Shown: piece after piece, positions 1 to 6,500 of the stretch
Layout of the letters: each line of letters opens with the position of its first letter
How positions within the stretch are numbered: the stretch's first letter is position 1
From: CAZCCC01 sp964535715
GTDB lineage: Bacteria; Patescibacteriota; Patescibacteriia; Buchananbacterales; UBA6539
Assembly (NCBI GenBank): GCA_964535715.1
Contig: CAZHUO010000038.1
Location: forward strand, 1 to 10,279
DNA: 10,279 bases
Reading direction: 5' to 3'
The notes under the pieces: generated by a model
Databases searched by the model: none
Seen by the model: the letters and a program-made list of their open reading frames with translations, nothing else
What the model was told of the DNA's origin: nothing
Translations under genes and position numbers: made by a program

Positions 1-1
1 T

Positions 2-2233
2 ATCAGTGCCGCATCCTTGTTTCTAAAGGAAAAACTTATAAAGCGTGAAGTAATCAACGTGGCACTAGCTATGGGAGAAAAGATTGAGTATGTTTTAGTT
101 AGAGACAAGAAACAAGTGACAAATGACAAGTATATTTTGGCTAAAGCAAATATTGATAAAATTTTTGCAGGAATTGAATATGAAATTTTAGGAAAAGTAA
201 AAGCTAAAGATTTGATTGGCAAAAAATACAGGCCGTTATTTGATTATTTTTTAGATGCCAATTTAGCAAGCAAAGAAAATTTATATACAATTCAGCTGGC
301 CGATTTTGTAACTGTTGAAGACGGCACCGGTGTAGTCCACATTGCACCTGGCTTTGGCGAAGACGACTTGAATTTGGGCCGGCAAAAAAATCTGCCGACA
401 ATAATCCATGTCAATGCAGAAGGAAAGTTTACCGAAGAAGTAAAGGATTTCTCCGGCCAGCCGGTTAAGCTGAAAGAAGATCCGCAGGCAACTGACAAAA
501 AAATCATTGAAAATTTGGAAAAGAAAAATTTGGTTATTAAATCAGAACAATTCAGCCATAGCTATCCGCATTGCTGGCGCTGTGATACGCCACTACTGAA
601 TTACGCAACCAGCTCCTGGTTTGTAAGAGTGACAGACATAAAAAAAGATTTGGTTAAAAATAACAAAAAAGTTAATTGGGTGCCTGCCTATTTGAAAGAA
701 GGGCGGTTTGGAAAATGGCTTGAAGGTTCGCAAGACTGGGCAATATCGCGCCAGCGCTATTGGGGTTCAACGATTCCGGTTTGGAAATGCGAAAATAAAG
801 ACTGCGGCAATATTGAAGTTGCAGGCAGCATAGAAGAACTGCAGAATTTATCCGGCCAAAAAATCAGCGACTTGCACAAGCATGTTGTTGATGAAATAAT
901 TTTTCCCTGCAAAAAATGCCAAGGTGAAATGAAAAGAATTCCCGATGTTTTGGACTGCTGGTTTGAATCTGGCTCAATGCCGTATGCCCAAATCCATTAT
1001 CCTTTTGAAAACAAAGAATGGTTTGAAAATAATTTTCCGGCCGAATTTATTGCTGAGGGCGTGGATCAGACCCGCGGCTGGTTTTACACTTTGATGGTTT
1101 TGTCAACCGCGCTATTTAATAAGCCGGCTTTTGAAAATGTGATTGCCAACGGAATCGTTTTGGCACCTTCTGGCCAGAAAATGTCCAAGCGCTTAAAGAA
1201 CTATCCGGAGCCGGATTTGATAATTGATCAGTTTGGTGCCGATGCAATGCGTTATTACCTTTTGACTTCGCCGGTAATGGCGGCGGAAACTTTGAATTTT
1301 TCCGAAACTGGTGTCAAAGAGTCTTTGCAGAAAGTGATTATGCTTATCGGTAATGTGCTAAGTTTTTATTTAATGTATGCGAATGATGGGAATAAGCGCG
1401 AATATGACGCGAATAAAGCTGAAAATATTTTAGACAAATGGATTTTAGCCAAATTGAATATGCTAAATCAGGAAGTGACCGAGGCGATGAAAAAATACGA
1501 CTTGGTAAAAGCGACCAGGCCGCTTGGTGATTTTATAAATGAGCTTTCAACTTGGTATTTAAGGCGTTCCCGCGAACGTTTCAAAGCCGGCGACCAAGAA
1601 GGCATAAATATTTTGGGTTTTGTTTTGCAGGAATTTTCCAAAATTGCAGCGCCGTTTATTCCTTTTATTGCCGAAGACATTTACCGTCAGTCAGGCGGCC
1701 AAAAAGAGTCGGTTCATTTAGAAACTTGGCCCGCCTATGCCAAGGCTTCAGCGGGTGATGCCCGAATTATTGAACAAATTAATTTAGTCAGGCAGATTGT
1801 GGAAAAAGGCTTAGCCGCCAGGTCGGAAGCAAATATTAAGATTAGACAACCCCTCTCAGAATTAAGAATTAAGAGTTATGAATTAAGCGGCAAAGATGAG
1901 CTTTTAGATTTGATTAAAGATGAAATCAATGTTAAAGAAGTGGTATTTGATGAAAAAATTGAAAAAGAAGTGGAGTTAGATTTGAATATGACTGAGGAAT
2001 TAAAGCAGGAAGGTTTGATGCGGGAATTGGTCAGACAGATCAATCAGCTACGCAAAGAAGCCGGTTTGACTATTAATGATAAAGTGATAATATACCATGA
2101 CGGCTTGGATGAAGTTTTCACGAAGTTTGGGCAAGAAATTAAAAAAGCGACTTTGGCCGAAAAGCTTGAAAAAGGCAGTATTGATTTTATGAAAGACCTC
2201 GAAGGGGGAAGGGTGGGGATTAGGAAAGTTTAG
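2..2233 (+). CDS. ileS: Isoleucyl-tRNA synthetase, IleS2 (eukaryote-like) type, 5'-truncated
   Basis: Charges tRNA-Ile with isoleucine in the cytoplasm. The frame is open from base 2 with no stop, so the gene continues upstream of the window. The N-terminal Rossmann half with the HIGH motif is missing. Numbering from the TTG at 17 (probably not the real start), visible parts are the CP1 editing domain with GTGVVHIAPGFGEDD (about 103-117), the HCWRCDTPL segment, a four-cysteine zinc-binding insert (C258, C263, C298, C301), DQTRGWFYTL, the ATP-binding KMSKR loop (388-392) followed by LKNYPEP, which is typical of the eukaryote-like class, and an anticodon-binding domain to the C-terminus. Two oddities: the threonine-rich TTPWTLP stretch expected just before NVALAMG is absent, and a palindromic repeat encodes AYAKASAG after the conserved tryptophan-proline. 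The family call is very secure; the N-terminal anomaly could be a sequence or assembly error. Confidence 0.96.
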   Translation: MSAASLFLKEKLIKREVINVALAMGEKIEYVLVRDKKQVTNDKYILAKANIDKIFAGIEYEILGKVKAKDLIGKKYRPLFDYFLDANLASKENLYTIQLADFVTVEDGTGVVHIAPGFGEDDLNLGRQKNLPTIIHVNAEGKFTEEVKDFSGQPVKLKEDPQATDKKIIENLEKKNLVIKSEQFSHSYPHCWRCDTPLLNYATSSWFVRVTDIKKDLVKNNKKVNWVPAYLKEGRFGKWLEGSQDWAISRQRYWGSTIPVWKCENKDCGNIEVAGSIEELQNLSGQKISDLHKHVVDEIIFPCKKCQGEMKRIPDVLDCWFESGSMPYAQIHYPFENKEWFENNFPAEFIAEGVDQTRGWFYTLMVLSTALFNKPAFENVIANGIVLAPSGQKMSKRLKNYPEPDLIIDQFGADAMRYYLLTSPVMAAETLNFSETGVKESLQKVIMLIGNVLSFYLMYANDGNKREYDANKAENILDKWILAKLNMLNQEVTEAMKKYDLVKATRPLGDFINELSTWYLRRSRERFKAGDQEGINILGFVLQEFSKIAAPFIPFIAEDIYRQSGGQKESVHLETWPAYAKASAGDARIIEQINLVRQIVEKGLAARSEANIKIRQPLSELRIKSYELSGKDELLDLIKDEINVKEVVFDEKIEKEVELDLNMTEELKQEGLMRELVRQINQLRKEAGLTINDKVIIYHDGLDEVFTKFGQEIKKATLAEKLEKGSIDFMKDLEGGRVGIRKV
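1730..1755 (+). repeat. In-frame palindromic repeat inside ileS (medium form)
   Basis: The arms CCCGC (1730-1734) and GCGGG (1751-1755) enclose an inner GCC-AA-GGC hairpin (1739-1746). The element starts exactly at a codon boundary and is read as PAYAKASAG. Its ends, CCCGCCTA and CTTC(A/G)GCGGG, match those of the 35-nt palindromes at 3350-3384 and 8698-8732. This suggests a member of the same family sitting within a coding sequence, comparable in principle to Rickettsia palindromic elements. Confidence 0.6.
1859..1887 (+). repeat. Degenerate 7-nt tandem repeat (GAATTAA) within ileS
   Basis: GAATTAA occurs at 1859-1865, 1866-1872 and 1880-1886, with a degenerate unit GAGTTAT at 1873-1879, giving four consecutive 7-nt units. 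In another phase this reads TAAGNNN, the same heptad that flanks the intergenic palindromes. It encodes part of the segment SELRIKSYELSG in the C-terminal region of the synthetase. Confidence 0.55.
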
Positions 2234-2241
2234 CTTTTATC

Positions 2242-2359
2242 GCCTAGGGTTAAAACCCTAGGCTAAAAATTATATAGTCCACTAAAGTGGACTAACGTTT
2301 CTTAAATTAACCCACTTAAGTGGGTTTGGGAATATTAGCCCTGGACTTTAGTCCTGGGC
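2242..2359. repeat. Cluster of four hairpins between ileS and the NIF3 gene
   Basis: Four separate inverted repeats follow the ileS stop: 2242-2263 (10-nt arms GCCTAGGGTT/AACCCTAGGC around AA), 2275-2294 (9-nt arms TAGTCCACT/AGTGGACTA around AA), 2309-2326 (perfect 18-nt palindrome, AACCCACTT/AAGTGGGTT) and 2338-2359 (10-nt arms with one T-T mismatch around TT). The last three share an ACT-(TA-rich)-AGT core while the outer bases differ with pairing kept. None is followed by a long T-run, so they are not textbook terminators, although they may help end ileS transcription. REP-like palindromes are the best alternative. Confidence 0.8.
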
Positions 2360-2390
2360 GTTGGGTGGATAATAAATATTTATAAACTAT

Positions 2391-3347
2391 ATGACTCTAC
2401 AACAAATCTACGATTTAGCAATTAAAATGGGAGTGCAAAACGACTTGCGCGGTGAAAAAAAAGTAAAAAAAATCTTGGGCAAAATTAAAGCCAGATACGA
2501 CAGCCTAAGTACTGGCGCCAAAAAAGAATTTGACCAGGAAAGATTAAGCAACCCGTATTCTGATACCCGAATTTTATATGACAATAAAAAAGAAGTAAAA
2601 AAGATAATGGTCGGAATCGATATCCAGCCCTCAGAAATTTTAATGGCCAAGGAACTCGGAATTGATACGGTGATTTCCCATCATCCTTTGGGTATGGCAT
2701 TGGCCGACTTGGGCAATGTCATGCATCTGCAAGCCGATGTTTTGGCAATGTATGGGGTGCCGATTAATATTGCCGAAGCATTGACTAAAGAAAGAATTTC
2801 CGAAGTCGCCCGGGGCGTTTCCGCCTCAAACCATTATCGGACGGTTGACGCGGCCAGGCTGATGAATATTAATTTAATGTGCGTTCATACGCCGTGTGAT
2901 AATATGGCGGCGACATTTTTGGATAATTTAATTAAAAAATCCAAGCCGGAAACTGTCGGAGAAATTATCAAAATATTAAAAAACGTGCCGGAATATCAAG
3001 AGGCAATCAAGCGCAAAGCCGGCCCGAAAATTTTTGTCGGCGCTGAAGATAACTCCGCCGGCAGAATCGTCGTGACCGAAATCACCGGCGGCACCGAAGG
3101 GGCGGTGGGCATTTACGAAAAAATGGCGAACGCCGGAATTGGCACAGTTATTGGAATGCATATGGACGAAGAGCGCAAAAAAGAAGCGGCAAAATATCAT
3201 ATTAACGTGGTAATTGCCGGACACATTTCTTCGGATTCTTTGGGTGTGAACCAATTTTTGGATGAGATTGAAAAGAAAGGCGTTGGAATTGTTCCATGTT
3301 CGGGATTGATTAGAGTTAGTCGAAGCAAGAAAAGGAATAAGAAATAA
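2391..3347 (+). CDS. NIF3 family (NGG1p-interacting factor 3-like) metal-binding protein
   Basis: A 318-residue cytoplasmic protein of the NIF3/YbgI superfamily, whose members form di-metal centres; the physiological role is unsettled, so none is asserted. Residues 1-75 are a charged extension seen in the longer bacterial branch. The metal-site motifs follow: SHHP (H97, H98), HTPCDN (H166, D170) and GHISSD (H278, D282), the last having Asp where many relatives have Glu. TEITGGTEGAVGIYEKM and GMHMDEE lie between them. There is no signal peptide or membrane segment. ATG at 2391 is the first start after the hairpin cluster. I see no Shine-Dalgarno in the 20 bases upstream (AATAAATATTTATAAACTAT), so initiation may be leaderless or SD-independent. 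The basic tail RSKKRNKK and the stop codon lie in sequence resembling the TAAGNNN tract that flanks the downstream repeat, so the natural C-terminus may have been altered by it. Confidence 0.93.
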   Translation: MTLQQIYDLAIKMGVQNDLRGEKKVKKILGKIKARYDSLSTGAKKEFDQERLSNPYSDTRILYDNKKEVKKIMVGIDIQPSEILMAKELGIDTVISHHPLGMALADLGNVMHLQADVLAMYGVPINIAEALTKERISEVARGVSASNHYRTVDAARLMNINLMCVHTPCDNMAATFLDNLIKKSKPETVGEIIKILKNVPEYQEAIKRKAGPKIFVGAEDNSAGRIVVTEITGGTEGAVGIYEKMANAGIGTVIGMHMDEERKKEAAKYHINVVIAGHISSDSLGVNQFLDEIEKKGVGIVPCSGLIRVSRSKKRNKK

Positions 3348-3404
3348 GTCCCGCCTACGTTCGCTTTCAGCAAACTTCGGCGGGTAAACAAGATAAGAAA
3401 TAAG
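3344..3404. repeat. Dispersed palindromic repeat, long form, copy 1
   Basis: A 61-nt segment matching 8692-8752 with only three differences, all in the inner hairpin. The 35-nt core at 3350-3384 has perfect outer arms CCCGCC/GGCGGG and inner arms GTTCGC/GCAAAC with one mismatch. It is followed by a 20-nt tail (3385-3404) identical in both copies. The first bases overlap the NIF3 stop codon at 3345-3347. Confidence 0.88.
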
Positions 3405-3413
3405 ATTCAAAAT

Positions 3414-3443
3414 AAAAGCAGGGTGTTAATGCCCTGCTTTTTT
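3414..3443 (+). terminator. Rho-independent terminator after the NIF3 gene
   Basis: The stem AAAAGCAGGG pairs with CCCTGCTTTT around a short TGTTAATG loop and runs into six T residues. The A-run on the left arm could also let it work on the opposite strand. It separates the NIF3 transcript from the protease promoter. Confidence 0.88.
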
Positions 3444-3478
3444 GTAATGCATTTTTTGGGCTATTTTATCTATGCGTT

Positions 3479-3510
3479 TTGTAATTAGAAAAAATATGTT
3501 ATGATATAAT
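3479..3510 (+). promoter_or_regulatory. Likely sigma70 promoter of the S8 protease (extended -10)
   Basis: A perfect TATAAT at 3505-3510 is preceded by TG at 3502-3503, giving an extended -10 (TGATATAAT). A TTGTAA at 3479-3484 lies 20 nt upstream, longer than ideal, so the extended -10 probably carries the recognition. Transcription would start near 3517, leaving a leader of about 23 nt with no Shine-Dalgarno before the ATG at 3540. Confidence 0.6.
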
Positions 3511-3539
3511 CATATTTATTTATTTTTTATTTGAAATAA

Positions 3540-6500
3540 ATGGTTTATCAAACTATCACAAAATCAAGAGTAAGCGCGCCAAGCGCTTTTTTAGTTTTAA
3601 CAGTTTTAGTAACTTCAGTAATGCTTTTGGGTGGATTTTCGACACTGGCTGCTGTAAGTTTGGTAAATTTAGAAAATTTATACAAAGGCGAGCCTTTAAA
3701 GTATGAATCATATAAATTTTTAGAATTAGGGGAATATGGCGTGATTTATAATTTTGAATATAAAGCCAGGGATTTAAAAAAACAATGGCAAAGAATAGAG
3801 TATAAAAATTATAATTGGCCGGAAGTTCCCGTTGTAATTGCCAAGCCTTTAAGTTTTAACGGCAATCAGCCAGCTCATATTCGCCTAAGAAATATTGATA
3901 ACTTGGGTTTTGAAATAATGATTGAGGAGTGGGCATATTTGGATAAAGCCCATAATCCGGAAACGGTCAGTGTTTTGGTTCTTCGCCCGGGTACTTGGGA
4001 GGATTCAGCTTCTGGATTAAAAATGGAAGCTGGTATTTTGCAGGGAGTCAATCAAGACTGGAAAGAAATTTTGCTTAATGAATCTTTTACCGATAAAAAT
4101 CCAATAATCTTTACCCAGGCCCAAACTTATAATGGCACTGATCCGATTGTTACCAGAAATAAAATAGTTGATTTGGAATCCACCACCACGCCTGCTGTTC
4201 TTCCTCCGCTTGGCCAAGATTTGGTCGGCTCATGCTTAAACGAAGAACTTGATAATTTAAGATGTGTGTATTTTGATGAAAGCCATGGCGGTCCGGAAAT
4301 TTGGACTCAAAAATGCAATGGCAGTGCCTGGGTAAATATGGAAGCTTGCCTTGATTCTTGCAGCGATGGAATTTGTACAGAATCTGTTATTTTAAAAACC
4401 TCAACTTTTAATGTTAAAGTTCAAGAAGAAGAAGGAAAAGACTCAATTCATGCAGATGAAACAATCGGTTATGTTGTTTTTTCAAAAGTAGCCGGTCAAT
4501 TATTTGACTCTGCTCAAAATAGAAATTATAAAATGGAAGTTGGTACTATTGATGATGTAAATAATAATTTTAAAACAATTCCTTTTCAGAATTATTACCA
4601 TTCCGCCCCATTTTTTATTGCCGATATGCAGACAATAAATGAAGCTGATCCGGCCGGCATAAGGTATAAAAATTTAGTATCAGAGTCGGTAGAAATAAAA
4701 ATTGAAGAGGAGCAATCAACAGACAGAGAAACAGAGCATGTCAATGAAACTGTCGGCTATATGGCTATTAGCCTGCCAACAATTTTATCAGTTGATGCAG
4801 AAATTTCAATTGCCACGCTGAAAGATTTGTACTCTGTTGGCGAAAATATTGGATTGACCGATCCGCCTCAAGCCGGTGTAGTAAATAATAATCCGACAGT
4901 TTCTTCTTCTGTAAGCAAATCTGTAAATAATAATTTTGAAGCGCTTGGAAATACTAAAACCGCAAATTATGACAGTGTTAATGATTACAAAATCAACGGC
5001 TATATAGTTGAGCTTACCGAATCTCCAATTCTGAAGAAAAAAATTGAAATTGAAAAACAAATGGAAATAAATCAAAATTTCGATAAAATGGTTGGAGTTG
5101 ATGAAGAAAATAATCTTTTTCCCCCTGTGCCAGAAAGCATAACTGCAAAAATCAACGAGCAAAAGATTTTGATCAAAGCACAGCAAACAAATGTTAAAAA
5201 TGAAATAAATCGAGTACTCTCCGGTTCAAATAAAGGAGCCAAGGTGGCAATGGGAAAAGAATTCAAAAATTCTTTTAATGGCTTTACCGTAAATATTACA
5301 AGTGACAAAGTAGACCAAATAAAAAAAATAAATGGGGTAAAAAACGTCTATCCAAATTATGAAGTCAAGGCCGTATTAATGGATTCTGTTCCCAAGATAA
5401 ATGCTGACGACGTCTGGGAGCTGGATATAGAAGGCAATAATTGCCTGGAATCAGAAAAACCCTGTTTAACCGGCGAGGGGATTACAATTGCCATAATTGA
5501 TACCGGAATTGATTATACTCATTCTGATTTGGGGGGTTGTTTTGGATCCAGCTGTAAAATTATTGGCGGTTATGATTATGTAAATAATGACCAAAATCCA
5601 ATGGATGATCATGGACATGGCACTCATTGTGCTGGGATTGCCGCGGGCAATGGAACCTTGAAAGGCGTGGCGCCGGATGCAACATTGTATGCTTATAAAG
5701 TTTTAGATAATAATGGCTCCGGCTATACGGAGTGGATTGTAAGCGGAATTGAAGCTGCGGTTGATCCGAATAACGATGGCAATTTTTCGGATATGGTAGA
5801 TATCATTAGTTTAAGTTTGGGTGGCGAGGGCAACCCAGATGACCCCATGAGCCAGGCAATTGATAATGCGGTTAATGCCGGAGTAGTTGCGGTGGTTGCC
5901 GCCGGCAATAACGGATCCAATCCTAAAACCATATCAAGTCCGGGTACGGCGAGAAAAGCGATTACTGTTGGAGCGTCAGACAAGATTTCAAATTATGTGG
6001 CGAATTTTAGCTCAAGAGGCCCGGTTTTATGGAATGATAACTACGGAAACGCAAAATCATTAATCAAACCGGACTTAATCGCACCCGGCATTGATATTTG
6101 CGCCGCCCAGTGGGACTCCGCTTGGAATGACAGTAAATGTTTTGACGATAATCATATTGCGATTTCCGGTACCAGTATGGCTACGCCTCATATTGCCGGT
6201 GCGGTTGCTTTATTAAAACAAAAAAACCCAAACTGGCTGCCAAAAGAAATAGCTTCCGCCTTGTATAAAACCGCTTCTAATCTTGGTTATATTATGACGG
6301 ATCAGGGTTTTGGCGAGGTAAATATATTGGATGCCATATCTTTGGCAAACAAACCGTTAATCGCCGAGCTGAATATGGAAAACTATAACATTTCCGGAGC
6401 AATAAACATTTTAGGAACGGCAAAAGGCGACAATTTCAGCTATTACGAAGTGCATTACTATCCAAAAAGTTATCCGAGCAAGTGGCAATTGGCATGTAGG

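Noticed and set aside
17..19. TTG as the real start of ileS
   Set aside because: The frame is open to base 2 and the N-terminal catalytic half with HIGH is missing, so the gene must continue upstream. TTG is only the first start-like codon.
2242..2263. First hairpin as a classical rho-independent terminator of ileS
   Set aside because: It is followed by CTAAAAATTATATAG rather than a T-run. It is better treated as one of a cluster of similar palindromes, though a termination role remains possible.
2976..3410. Minus-strand frame of 144 codons over the NIF3 gene and palindrome copy 1
   Set aside because: It is antisense to a clear family member, has no ribosome site, and its apparent N-terminal similarity to the 8645-8854 minus-strand frame comes only from the shared palindromic repeat.
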